The position numbers were made by a program, and so were the translations under genes. Below are positions 1-9,876 of a stretch of 64,000 nucleotides of DNA, piece after piece. Within the stretch, counting starts at the first letter, position 1, and each line of letters begins with the position of its first letter. The notes under the pieces were generated by a model that was given only the letters and a program-made list of their open reading frames with translations, was not told where the DNA came from and made no database searches. This DNA is from Phytophthora colocasiae (lineage: Eukaryota > Oomycota > Peronosporomycetes > Peronosporales > Peronosporaceae), in NCBI GenBank assembly GCA_018806915.1, contig JAGKQI010000011.1:62001-126000 (forward strand), in the 5' to 3' direction.

Positions 1-340
1 GACGCTGCTCCAGAATGAACGCCCCTTGCGAGGTTGTCACTCCGCCTCCTTTTCTAGACCACTTTGACCACTGACCAAGGAGCTCTGTAATCTTGGCCGC
101 CACCTTCTCGTTGCCATATACGACCATTCGAAAGGGGATGAAGCGACCTTCGTCGATGAAGAACGCCAGCTGCTCGCCAAAAACGGGGTTCACCAGTGGA
201 CCTAGCTTCTTCACGTGATGATTCAACTGGTTCAGCTCTACTCCAGGATAGTCCTTGACGTAACACAAAGTCGTCTTCGTTTCCAAGTCGCGTACGAGTC
301 GCGTAAGGACATCTTCGCGAGGTTTTTGCTTGTCCGCCAT
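1..340 (-). CDS. Uma2-type nuclease/C2H2 protein, N-terminal 113 codons (window edge)
   Basis: The reading frame starts at the ATG whose complement is at 338-340 and runs open to base 1. It corresponds to residues 1-113 of the full gene at 9003-9876. Only the N-terminal region before the predicted catalytic core is present, because the rest lies outside the window. No stop or frameshift is visible in this piece. The function is inferred entirely from the longer copies. Confidence 0.7.
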   Translation of the reverse strand, partial: MADKQKPREDVLTRLVRDLETKTTLCYVKDYPGVELNQLNHHVKKLGPLVNPVFGEQLAFFIDEGRFIPFRMVVYGNEKVAAKITELLGQWSKWSRKGGGVTTSQGAFILEQR

Positions 341-545
341 CGCTGCTCTTTCTCACTGAGTGCTTTTCGACCGAGAAATTACACGATGTGGTCCACACTT
401 TTTAAGGTCGGTCCTAGATTAGGCATAGTGTCACCTACGGTACTACCCGAGCGGGTGTCAGCTGTACTTAAAGATGTGTGTCGGACAGGGCAGGCATTAG
501 ATGTTGTCATCCGCGCAAGTGGTGTGTGGCCAATTTTCTGCACAG

Positions 546-586
546 TGAGCGACATTAATGTGTATCCACATTAATTATGTCGCTCA
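546..586. repeat. Hairpin-forming inverted repeat between Uma2 and channel genes
   Basis: The left arm tgagcgacattaatgtg (546-562) and right arm cacattaattatgtcgctca (567-586) are inverted copies around a 4-base loop. The right arm has three extra bases. The hairpin is kept in the other units at 10082-10122, 47284-47324 and, with insertions, 57065-57110. It lies between the 3' end of the channel gene and the 5' end of the Uma2-type gene, both minus strand. It could be a miniature-element remnant or an RNA 3'-end structure. Confidence 0.8.
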
Positions 587-655
587 ATGTATTCCTTGTG
601 CCTGAGAGTAGTAAGCCAATCCGATATTTTTTTGAAATCTTCCCAACTTTCGGAT

Positions 656-3476
656 TCACTCCAGCGACTCAATGTCATCGTCCTCTACTGGTGCATACTT
701 GGTTGACGAATCTGCTACAATATGGCAGAAATGTGTGAATTACGAAAGATAACCAACAACGACAAAGAGTAGGGATTGCGTCGTACCTGAGCTACGGTTG
801 CGAAGTACCTGTACTGGAGGTGCTGGTTTATTGTCGTCTTCAAATTTCAATGGATTTTGAGACTTCCACTTTCCATTCGTCTCGTGCATGCTGAAGTTGA
901 CGGCTTCTGTTGTGTGGATACTAGGTACTAGTTCCTCCATAGGTTTCCTGTTGCAGCGTCCACACTGCGAAGTCTCGAGGCAAAATTTGGTGCAACAACG
1001 TGAGTGTGGGTGACGATATCCTGTTGTTCTGGCTCCAATTTCGTCACCAAAGTCTCGTTGCTGTCATTGTTAGCTGCGTCGTTTGCCTTGGCAATGGCTT
1101 CAAGACGCCGATTACTGAGCCAAACACCCCTTTCAAGCCCTCTCCTGGGGTTATCATGGCTATTATCTGGTGAATCGGTCGGTACTTGGCGGAAACTCGC
1201 ATTCCAGTCAAGTGGGTCATTTGCCATTACGATCTGTAGTAGAGGCGAGAAAGCAGCGTAGCAGTCTTTACCTTCTCTTAACGCGTCCAACATCTTAAAC
1301 ACCTGCTTGGGTAGATCACTCAGCTTGATATCCAGGAAGTGAAGGGGTTCGTCTTCCTTTTCTTCTTCAATATCATTTAAAGAAGTAACTGGTGTTTCAA
1401 TTGGAGTTTCCGTTGTCTTTAATCAGGTTGGAAACCAGTGCTCGAATTGACATAAGAGCAGCAGCACTAGCAGAATGAACATTGACCGACTGCTTATGGA
1501 TTTTTCGTAAATCCTCCACTACTTCCAGCAATGCATCCCCCCAATAGTTCTCCATCTCCAATTTCGAACAAGCCACCAGCTTTTCTTACGGAGATGGTCG
1601 TACGCAGCTTCACAGATCCGAAGTGCCAAGTTACTGAAAGGGTGACTATGTAGTACTTCAACCAAAGCTTCGGAACTTAAAGCCAAAAGATCACAAGCTC
1701 GAACACTTCGGACAGTGTACGTACTGATCGCACTACCTAATAACCCCTTCTCTCCGAAGAAATCCCCACGTCGAAGTCCAATTGGTCGAGTGAGAGCAAG
1801 AAGAGAGCGACTGTGTAGTTGAAGATGTCCTCGAAGCACGAAATACATGGCACGGGCGATACTCCCCTCCACTACGATACATTCATCGGATGGGTACCCT
1901 TCGAAGTGCAGATGTTCCACTAACGAATATCTAAACCGTTCCAGTTCATCTAAACCTTCCCAACACGTGGGTTCAATGACGTTTTGATAAACCAGTCTAC
2001 AGGTTCTTTCGACACGTGCATGACACAAGCAGTTCGGATAGGTTTCGGCATTTCACCCAAAATCTCTTCGTAATTAACCCCTGCATGGGACGACCATAAC
2101 GAAGTCATAAAGGCATGTGCTCGAGCTTTGAGCTTCTCACTAACACGTAATCGAGCCAAATAAATCTCAATCGCGATGTGGTTCTTACGGAAATCCACCT
2201 CCAAACCAATGTACGAGATGAAAAGACTGGCTAATTCACCCAAGACGAACGACATGGTAATAAGACCCACGAACGAGACGGCGATGTGAAATGCATAGAG
2301 AGAAGCTGTTTCCGGTGCTAAATTCCTCGCTTTCTTGACAAATGTTGTAGTTGCAAAGAAGAGACCACGTAAGAACCGAAGTGTAAGTTGAGAAGGAGAA
2401 GGGTCTTCTGGATTCGAGATCACCAGCTCTTGAGACGGAAGCCAAGCGTCCCATTCCTCACCAAAACCCACTTCATTCGCCACCGCTAAGTAGGCACAAG
2501 CAGCCCAGTAGATTAACAGCAAGTAGAGTAAACAAATGTACCAGAAGCGGGTGATTTCGTACGTGACGCTGCGTCGATTGAGCTCATCCAAGTAACTCAC
2601 AACGTTGAAGATTTTTAGACAGCGCAGTAATCGGAACCAAGGGCTACAGTGGAAATCGGATAGAAACCGGTAGAACGGGATAGCAGCGATGATGTCCCAC
2701 AACATTCTCTCCTTCTTGTAGGTAGAACGTAAATCTTGTTCGTAAAGTTCCATAGAAGCGGGGGATTCCCGAACGTGCCAACTGAACCAGACGTCGATGA
2801 TAAAACACCAACTCGCACATTAACCCAAAGGATTTAACCGCTACCGCCATTGGGGTAGTGCGGTCGAGATCGTCCATTGCAAGTTGATACGGAGCCAACA
2901 CAGAGACGTAAAGGATACAAACAACCATGAACCTCAACCAGGCCAAGTGGAAAGCGCTCTGGACCTCTGTTCCCTCTATCAGACAATGCAGTGGTGTGAG
3001 AATGAACCAGTTAACCCATTTGAACACTATTTTCCCCAAATTCGTCGTGTGGCCATCTCCATGCCTCAATCTCACATGATGCAGCTCCTCCTTGATCCGT
3101 TCAGCCCGTTGATTCAGAATATCCGCTCTGGAAAGCATTAACCCTGTTGCAGCATCCGTTCCTCGTTGTTGCTCCTCACGGATAATTGCACTAATCGCGT
3201 CTGCTCTCGATGGATATTTACGATCCGGCATGACCTTCTCTTTCCACTCGGGATAGCGATCAAACACCAGCTCCAAAGATTCGCGAGATAATTTGTACAG
3301 AATACAGGAGGTTTGTGCTTGGATGTGAGCATTGCGTTTGCCATTGGTAAATAACCCATTCTCTCCGAAATAACTCCCAGCCGAGATCTCGTTCACTTTC
3401 CGGAGCTGTTCGACCACACTATTTCTTTGGATAGAGGGTCCACTGGAGGATTTACGAACCCCCAAACGCCACAATT
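656..3476 (-). pseudogene. CNG/HCN-type channel, 5'-truncated, copy U0
   Basis: This has the same architecture as the better copy at 10192-13009. A 72-bp intron (715-786, donor GTACGA, acceptor TTGTAG) precedes the last exon, which ends in an acidic tail DDDIESLE and a stop at 656-658. Compared with U1, single-base differences break the frame near 1422 (insertion), 1587 and 1980 (deletions), 2804 (insertion), 3170 (deletion) and 3225 (insertion). Since these are not shared by the other copies, sequencing error or recent decay are both possible. Confidence 0.85.
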
Positions 3477-3576
3477 CCTGCGGTTCACGTTAGTTGATTC
3501 CGTTATCTGACGTAGTTCGCAAACAAGGTCTGAAGTAGTTCGCAAACAGGGCCTCGGTGCTGAACTCCTATATTTC

Positions 3577-4678
3577 TCAGTCGTATCGCGAGTTGCCGCT
3601 GTTGGATCCTGGTCGTCGTGTGATGCCCAGTGACGTGAGAATGAGATCCGTAGCAGCAGCTTGACTAGCTAGGAGCCGTTTGACCTCTTCCAGTTCCTTG
3701 GCTGCAGACTGCTCCACAGCTACAAGTCGCTCCTCGAAAGCTTGGGTCGCAGTTGCGAATCGCTCAGCCACTCTTACAGCCTCTTGTTGTGCCTGCTCTC
3801 GAAGCGCAAGTTCTCGACGCTGTGCATCGATGATTGAGACCAGCGTTGCTCGCTCACTGTATCGTTGTCAGTTGATTACGTCGGTAAAAGCATCAAGAAG
3901 AGTTCAACGTACCTTTCCCAAGCCTCCTCTTCCTTTGACGTGTGAACGTCACAAGCCGCATGCGTGCATCGAGGAGACTTACTTGACCTTGAAGTCTGTG
4001 CTTTTGCCTTAGACTTTCCTGGTTTCTTTAACTTAACTTGTTCCACTGCAGGAATCTGTCGAGTAGGCGATTCGATCGTGCTTTGCCGTGGTTTCTGCAG
4101 ATATTTTCACAGTCAGCAAGGGTTTACAGATCCAACCACTTTGTCTCACCCAATTCGTCGTACTAAGTGTAAAAGGCTCGACCGTCGTGACCTTGTTGTA
4201 GTCCTTGGTCAGTTGCACCCCTGCCAATCTGCATCACAACCGTATTAAAAGCTGTAGCCACCCAAGCCTTAACTTCCGAATTGCAGTCAGTCGCTCGTAC
4301 TTCTGCTGCGCTTCAACTACATGTTCCCGAGCACGTTCTTGTCGTGCCAGGTGCATCTGGATGGAGCTTTCTTGCGACTCAGTTGGGTGCAGCAGAGCCG
4401 CCTCCGTCTCAGAAGCAGTGGCCATAGTAAAGCGATTTCCATGTGCTTCTTCCTCTTCAGCAGCGAACTCCTCTGCTCGCAACGACCTTGAATTCGTCTA
4501 TAGAAATTCCATTTAGCCGAACCTTCAGTAAAAAAATCCGGTTAAAAAGATGCATCACCTTGGGTGAAAACGTGCACTCGTTATCCTGCTGCAGTCGCAG
4601 CTCCTGTGATTTACTCGCCAGCTTGCGCTGTCCGTGCAGCTTCCAGGCCAACTGCTTGTCGTAGATGGCGCTGTCCAT
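3577..4678 (-). CDS. Coiled-coil protein with ECTF motif (possible flagellar/axonemal protein), copy U1
   Basis: Exon 1 (4559-4678, 40 codons) starts MDSAIYDKQL and carries ECTFSPK at residues 34-40. An E-C-T-F-x-P-type motif is common in ciliary/flagellar and other cytoskeletal coiled-coil proteins. A 61-bp phase-0 intron (4498-4558, GTGATG..CTATAG) leads into a Glu/Ala/Gln-rich helical exon. Later exons give a Lys/Ser/Pro-rich linker with a GTAAGT donor near 3978, then a C-terminal coiled coil ending GNSRYD before the stop at 3577. The frame shifts between the segments ending YERLTAI and beginning EVKAWVATAF in the copies I compared, so there is an unrecognised micro-exon/intron or an ancestral lesion. 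The gene is divergent from the bZIP gene at 5252 and probably shares its promoter region. A flagellar role is a guess; the coiled coil is visible. Confidence 0.5.
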
Positions 4679-5251
4679 TTGTGGTAAAGACGATATTGGT
4701 ACAGTGTACCAAGAAAAATAAAGGACTCGGCTGGGAACCTCTTTGACTTGATACTATAGGGATGCATCAAACCTATCGGAACAAAGAGTATCAAGGTCAA
4801 TGTAGATCTCCGCCAGCCCACAGCGCGGTCAATACTGCGAAATGAGCGGCGAAACTTGGCATACAGGTAGAAGGCATCTTCATGAACATACCTGCACAGC
4901 GTTCCTAGCGGAGAAGCAGTTGTAGCAGGCGCACCACTGCAATATAAAGTGCAAGGAACCGGGTCAAGGGTGATATCTATGAAGGTTTCCGTGAGCCAAT
5001 CAGCGCCAAGCGGAATCTTACGCGTCTGATTGGCTGAAAATCACGGCGATTACGAATCTGCTTAATTAAAATAAGCTTACAAATCTGCTTAATTTTAATG
5101 AAGCTGAAAGCTTATTATAAAATAAGCTTATTTCTGATTGGATGAAAATCCGAGTGATTGTCTACGTCATCACCGGCTATAAAATGTAAATACCCAAAAT
5201 TCGTTAGCCTGTGTAATGCAGAGTCGCTTTCATCTGTCGTTAACCTGTGTA
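4679..5251. promoter_or_regulatory. Divergent intergenic region, U1/U3 version
   Basis: This AT-rich 0.57-kb spacer lies between two divergent genes. It has three ATTGG (inverted CCAAT) sites: two as gattggctgaaaa-like and gattggatgaaaa-like repeats and one as an inverted copy (gagccaatcagcgccaa). It also has repeated aatctgcttaatt blocks and an inverted repeat agcttatt..aataagct near 5109-5128. A TATAAAA box sits at about 5178. The 13-mer tgattggatgaaa (5135-5147) recurs upstream of the paralogous bZIP gene at 38831-38843, again followed by a TATAA. I see no coding sequence. Confidence 0.55.
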
Positions 5252-6631
5252 ATGCCGATTCGCTTGCCTCCGCTCGTGCCGCCGCCGCCACTGCGAGCGC
5301 CTGTAGCACGCACTACCGTTGCAGATTCCTCACCGGCATCACCGCCTTCTTCACCCAGTACGATGACGACTGCTGCGGACCAGAGACGCCGACAGACGTC
5401 TGCAAAGCAGCGAGTAACGTTGGACGACGTAGAGCGCCACATTATGCAGATTTCACCGCACTTACCGTCAGATACCAAGTGCCGCATGGCCAAGGCGGAG
5501 CTCAAGCGTCTCAAGCACTGCGAGATCGTGCGCCAGTCGCGCGTACGCAGAAGGTGAGGACATGGATGCTATACTGTCATTGACATGATAACTTTTTGTA
5601 AACCTATATATGACTGGTTAAACAGAACGAGCGTAAAGGACTACGCCAGGTAAAATGACGAGCTGGAAACAGAGGCTGAACAATATGCTGACGACCTACA
5701 GACGCCAACACGACTGGATGCAGTTCGACGAACGCAGTCTACGCGATGTTCTGTTCAAAAGTTTGTGCATTCGATCTACGAGGTGCGCGGACTCCGCAGA
5801 GAAAGCTCGGAGCTCAAAGACCAGATCCTCATCTACGACGCACTGGGAGAGCAGATGCAACGGCTTCAGGAAGACTTTACAATCTCCGAGACAACTTGGC
5901 TCGAGAACGTCCATCGGCACAGTCCACTTCCAGGAACTCTCGGTGGAAGAAGCTAGAGATATCATGATCGATTCGCACCGGCAAGCAACATCATTCTTCG
6001 AAACGATGCAGAAGGTGGAGGCTGGGGAGGAGGAGAAGACGATGGGTTGGACGCAGCACCAACGGATCACACAGGACGGAAGAGTGCAGTTCCAACTTTA
6101 CAAAGAGGATTGAGACCATTGGGACGGAGGAGCTGGTGCACAAGAGCTGGGAAATGTACTGCGACTTTGGACTGTATCACGGCATCTATTCGTCCGTGCA
6201 GAAGCTCGAGATTCTACAGAAAATCAATGACAACACGCTGTTGATCCGCCGAGACCTACAGGAAGGGAGCTCAGCACCAATATTCCGCACAGTCTTCCTG
6301 CTGTTCCGGATACGACTGCCGAATGGATACCTCATCTGTTTCCAGATCGCATAACCCCGCGGTGTGCGTCGAGGACGACGACGACCCGAATGTGCAGTGG
6401 ATGGAAATGTTTTACTGGCTTATGATCACGGACCCACCCCAAGAGGATGCAGAACAGGGAGTTGTTGGGCCTCAAAGACCTCCCGTGCGAGGTTGTGATG
6501 TCACATTTGGGGGCAATCTCCTCAACGGCCGAAGCAGAAAGCACGCCACGATTTGGAAGTACCAGATCGCGATGGCTCTACTCCGTTGGGAGAGTAACAC
6601 TGCTGCGCCATTGTTCGCGCTGTATGGATAG
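5252..6631 (+). CDS. Oomycete bZIP/START-like regulator, copy U1
   Basis: The N-terminus is Pro/Ser-rich. A basic region then fits the bZIP spacing exactly: H89-x7-R97-x9-L107-x6-L114-x6-M121. The invariant Asn is His. A 72-bp phase-0 intron (5554-5625, GTGAGG..AAACAG) splits the basic region from the zipper, and the two halves join as RKK|NERKGL. The C-terminal half resembles START-like domains of this oomycete family, with LLFRIRLPNGYLICF and a final WES..FALYG. The conserved Met at 5252 is preferred, because the upstream ATG at 5216 is out of frame in U2/U5. In U1 the frame is broken near 5549, 5652, 5674, 5757, 5884, 6093 and 6346 by one base each. It is likely a nuclear DNA-binding protein, and the C-terminal domain may bind a ligand. 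Confidence 0.7.
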
Positions 6632-6902
6632 TGCTAATTTCTCTAATATTTATCCAAAACTGTATAGGACGAACTTAGTAGTAGGTAGCCATTATTGCGC
6701 CATGTTGGCTACGATTGTATTGCCTATCAAAAAAGTCCCTGCTATTTTGTATAATATTTAGTTGGACTCCACTCTAGAAACTCTTAAGCGCTATGGACGA
6801 TCAGAGATACCTTTCGATGCCATGATTAAGCAGATGAGTGCAAGTAAGAAGATCTCAATTAGCAAAAGGATTGCAACGCTTGGACGATCATATGGAAGAT
6901 AT

Positions 6903-7794
6903 TTATTGCAGCATCGTGTAAATTTTTCCTGACGATTTCTTTTAATCCTTCAAAAGTCGGTATGGTATCGGTGAGTGGAAGAGTACACTCTTGCTGTCGG
7001 ACCCTCTCGTCTTCACTGATCAAGAACTTCCACTCGAGAAAATTAGTCACAATGCCATACACCACAGATAGTTCTTCGACATCAGCAACAACTTCCAGCC
7101 CCGTCACATTCTGAACCAGTCCTTGCAGCATATCTTCACGCTTTGCTTGGACAAGTGAAATTCTCTTGGTGCCACGCTGGAGCACGAACTCGAATCGACC
7201 TTTCAGGAGCACGTTCTTCCCAACGACGTCTTCTTTGACTAATATGCGGACATTCTTGAGTAGACGACTAACAGTTTCAAGGATCGGGGCGATAAAAAGC
7301 AATCTCTTGGCTTCTTTCCCATCCCAGAGTTGTCCATAGAGTTCCCGCATGTCAACAATACGAGCGAGGAGTAGCTCGATCTCAGCATCAGGAATATCGC
7401 TGGGCTGAAGGTCGTAAGAATCGTCGAAGTTGTAAATAGGTTTGATATCTTCCCAACAAAGACTCGAATAGTCCGCAGTCTTGTCGACATCGTGTTTTTT
7501 CCGCTTTTTGTGTGTTTTCTTCGCGTTTGTCTTCTGGTTCACCTCTTGATTCTTCTGACGAATCATTGCATTGATTGCAGCCCATCGTTTGAGACGTTCA
7601 GGGTGACGGTATATTGTAGTTGGTGGCAAGGAGGGTGCCACGCCGAGAGCCATGGCTGGGGAGCGGTCGTTTTCTTGCTTCGGAACTACCACCAGCACGT
7701 GGATAACCTTCTTCGTCGGAGCACCTCCAAACACGTCGCCAATCTCTTCCGCTGGGTCGATTTCTCCGTCCAGTAGCCCCTTTACGTGATCAGG
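6903..7794 (-). pseudogene. Crinkler (CRN) body with PD-(D/E)XK-type nuclease domain, headless, copy U1
   Basis: Reading from 7794 down, the frame opens with [10 protein letters not shown] and an acidic stretch. It then reaches HVLVVVP, the hallmark at the end of the CRN DWL region, where oomycete CRNs recombine with varied C-terminal domains. A basic KKTHKKRKKH stretch could act in nuclear targeting. The C-terminal domain has GRFEFVLQRG..LVQAKRED..GLVQN..VYGIVTNFLEWKF. I read this as the restriction-endonuclease fold common in CRN C-termini, with a QxK rather than ExK catalytic motif. The LFLAK head is absent on this strand, and no ATG precedes the frame. In U1 an extra base near 6925 changes the C-terminus; the U2 ending GKIYTMLQ is probably ancestral. 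The assignment to CRN is firm; nuclease activity is inferred. Confidence 0.75.
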
Positions 7795-8055
7795 AAGCTT
7801 TTCAGTGCGATCGTTGGTGCGGCGGGCAGCGCGTTCTCGGTGAGGGTAGATGAGAGCGACACGGTGGGCGACTTGAAGAAGGTAATCAAGGTGGAAAATG
7901 CAAGAACTATTACGTGTGGCGCCAAAGACCTGCAGCTCTTCCCGAACGATGCTGGTGTGAGGGAGAATTTACGAGCGTATTTAAGGTGTACATGTTTGAA
8001 AGAACCAGATTACTTAATGTCTATTCCCAATGGTCTGCTCAATTCCAAATTTTGA
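7786..8055 (+). pseudogene. Crinkler N-terminal (LFLAK-type) head fragment, copy U1
   Basis: The translation contains [29 protein letters not shown] and DLQLF. This is the ubiquitin-like head of CRN effectors, up to the point where LFLAK should be. The usual initiating MV is replaced by a GTG-ATC-AGG context, so no canonical start is seen. In U1 and U3 18 bases just after LQLF are missing relative to U2, giving LQLFPND. The frame then runs into non-CRN residues and stops. The fragment faces away from the CRN body on the opposite strand. The two share the palindrome AAGCTT at 7795-7800. Confidence 0.8.
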
Positions 8056-8453
8056 AGGATCAGTTGATGTGAAGGAGCAGCACGACGGTAGTCATCTTTT
8101 GTCACCTGGGACCTCAGAGTTTACGCGAACCAGGCGGCGTATGACCAGCCAACCGCTACAAGTGAACTCGGCGATCGAGTATGGCGAGATGGATGTTATA
8201 CTTTGATGGTTTTTATTCTTGATTAGCCATTAGTGATCGGGTTCTTTTAAATACATGTAAGATTTTCTTTCAGACGAAATGAAGTCGCTGTCTGATCGGA
8301 CTACGGGTTTCCAGACCAAGAAGATACTGACGATGAGGACTGCGTTCCTGACGACGAGGATGTCCACATTCTCGTCGACATCTCAAGAATGAGCTTCTTC
8401 TTCGCTCACTTGTACGTTGCTTGAGTTGGCGTTTTGAGTGTGACTGATGTGCC
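8056..8453. other. No confident gene; possible decayed CRN-adjacent sequence
   Basis: There is no convincing long frame. An acidic plus-strand stretch near 8305-8400 reads PDQEDTDDED followed by VHILVDI, which faintly resembles the end of a CRN DWL region. It is too short and too interrupted to call. A pyrimidine tract and CAG at about 8260-8274 could be a splice acceptor. Equivalent stretches lie near 17340-17820 and 45256-45657. Confidence 0.3.
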
Positions 8454-8739
8454 ATGACAGGACGAGTCTGTCCGTCACTCAAAGTTAACATTACAGTTAT
8501 TTTTACTTTCCGTAATTTACCATCTAGACCTTCTTTCGACCACGTATTTATCCAGTCGTCGTACAGGATGTTTTATTTACCAGCATGCGGATGAGCTTAA
8601 CTGTGACCGGAAAACTATCACGCTACTGATCCAACAGTTAGGCTTTGATTGCCGATTGATCTCCATTCGGAACAAATGCCCCAAATTTGGGTTGCCCATC
8701 AGTCAAGGTAGAACAGTCTATCTACAGCTATTGAATTAG
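8454..8739 (+). CDS. Unrecognised small ORF, copy U1
   Basis: The shared C-terminal part, from the segment MFIYQHADELNCDRK to VYLQLLN and stop, is kept in U2 and U3, where it is open for 94-99 codons. In U1 an extra T near 8571 breaks the frame. I recognise no family. The segment ELNCDRKTITLLIQQLGF could form a helix-turn-helix-like pair, but this is speculation. It may be a terminal exon, since a CAG occurs right after the ATG. Confidence 0.3.
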
Positions 8740-9002
8740 CTTGAGATCGTTGCAGGTTAGTCCAAAGAGTTGTCCACCTATCTAGTTAATCAAATTTCTT
8801 CTACGTATTTTTTGGATGTTGGGCTCGACCGTCAAACTATAAAGCAATAGATAGTATTATCTTCTCTTATGATTTCTTATTCCTGATTGGTGCCACCAAC
8901 TATCTTTTAGATCTCAAGCTATGAGTTCTGCGATATGGTTAGATAGGAACTTGTCGAAGCGTAGTTGCTACACTGGATGGATAGTGAGTTCACGCTGGAT
9001 TC
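8740..9002. other. Noncoding spacer
   Basis: This AT-rich spacer lies between the convergent small ORF and the 3' end of the Uma2-type gene. I see no gene, tRNA or obvious repeat here. Confidence 0.5.
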
Positions 9003-9876
9003 TTACAGCTTGGCTAAGTACTTCGAGATAGATCTCTCCTCACGGTGCCATTCAACATGAGCAGTCAATGCACCAGGCGATCGGAATCGCTTGTTGCATC
9101 TTGGATAGGGACACACCAGATCAACTTCATCTTCCGACGACGAAGCCGAATCCTGGTTCAAGACCATTTCCAACACAGGTGCGCGCATCCTGAAACCAGG
9201 AAGAACGTCGCCACCGTCAAGATCTCTCCACGCAGTGTTGTCATAGCATTGTACGTCTCCATTGTTGTCGAGATAGTACTCATACATCCGCTGAAAGTCT
9301 GGGCGTGGGTCGATCAGCCAACTCCAACTGGACGCCGTGCTGGAAATATTCGTTTCGCATCTTTCGATCAAGAGCGCTGCGTTGAGAGCCTCGACCAGAG
9401 AGCTTATCAATCTCAACAACAAAGGTGGGAACAAAGGGATCGCCACGATACGTCCATATCTGTTCACGAGTCAAATTCCTGTCATCATGTCGCGGTGTGT
9501 ATGCCACGTCGGGCATCCTCACTTCGGGCTTTCCGGGACGCTGCTCCAGAATGAACGCCCCTTGCGAGGTTGTCACTCCGCCTCCTTTTCTAGACCACTT
9601 TGACCACTGACCAAGGAGCTCTGTAATCTTGGCCGCCACCTTCTCGTTGCCATATACGACCATTCGAAAGGGGATGAAGCGACCTTCGTCGATGAAGAAC
9701 GCCAGCTGCTCGCCAAAAACGGGGTTCACCAGTGGACCTAGCTTCTTCACGTGATGATTCAACTGGTTCAGCTCTACTCCAGGATAGTCCTTGACGTAAC
9801 ACAAAGTCGTCTTCGTTTCCAAGTCGCGTACGAGTCGCGTAAGGACATCTTCGCGAGGTTTTTGCTTGTCCGCCAT
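9003..9876 (-). CDS. Uma2-type endonuclease domain fused to a C2H2 zinc finger, copy U1
   Basis: This is a predicted 294-residue protein. Residues 120-190 match the Uma2/DUF820 PD-(D/E)XK pattern: MPDVAYTP (D123), FVVEIDKL (E155), and RKMRNEYFQHGVQLGWLIDP (K172 and the conserved WLIDP strand). After an acidic Ser-rich linker, residues 255-277 form a canonical zinc finger, C-x4-C-x12-H-x3-H (C255, C260, H273, H277). The start is the ATG at 9874-9876, shared by all units. U1 has one extra C near 9322-9325, which breaks the frame at GVQL; an extra A near 9007 replaces the natural C-terminus KRKNPA. The zinc finger suggests DNA targeting, possibly nuclear. Whether the nuclease core is active is unknown. 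Uma2-like domains are best known from bacteria, so ancient transfer is possible. Confidence 0.75.

Larger units (their letters stand above)
1..3476. repeat. Tandem unit U0 (3' part of the 9.5-kb unit)
   Basis: Bases 1 onward match 9537 onward at a constant offset of 9536 for the first kilobases. The piece holds the 5' part of a Uma2-type gene and a whole truncated channel gene, and it ends at the unit boundary just before cctgcggttcacg. It differs from U1 by scattered single-base indels, so it is a separate copy. Confidence 0.95.

Noticed and set aside
54..398. Minus-strand 114-codon frame (also at 9590-9934)
   Set aside because: It is an off-frame shadow of the Uma2-type gene, whose correct frame carries the recognisable domain and the common ATG.
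6777..6950. Plus-strand 60-codon frame after bZIP1 (also 16121-16303 and 63309-63491)
   Set aside because: It has no ATG start, overlaps the 3' end of the CRN body on the other strand, and has no recognisable feature.
7795..7800. AAGCTT at the CRN head/body joint as a cloning chimera (HindIII site)
   Set aside because: The joint occurs in several diverged units with flanking continuity, and in U2 with the site mutated. A single artefact would have to predate the amplification. It remains a minor possibility.
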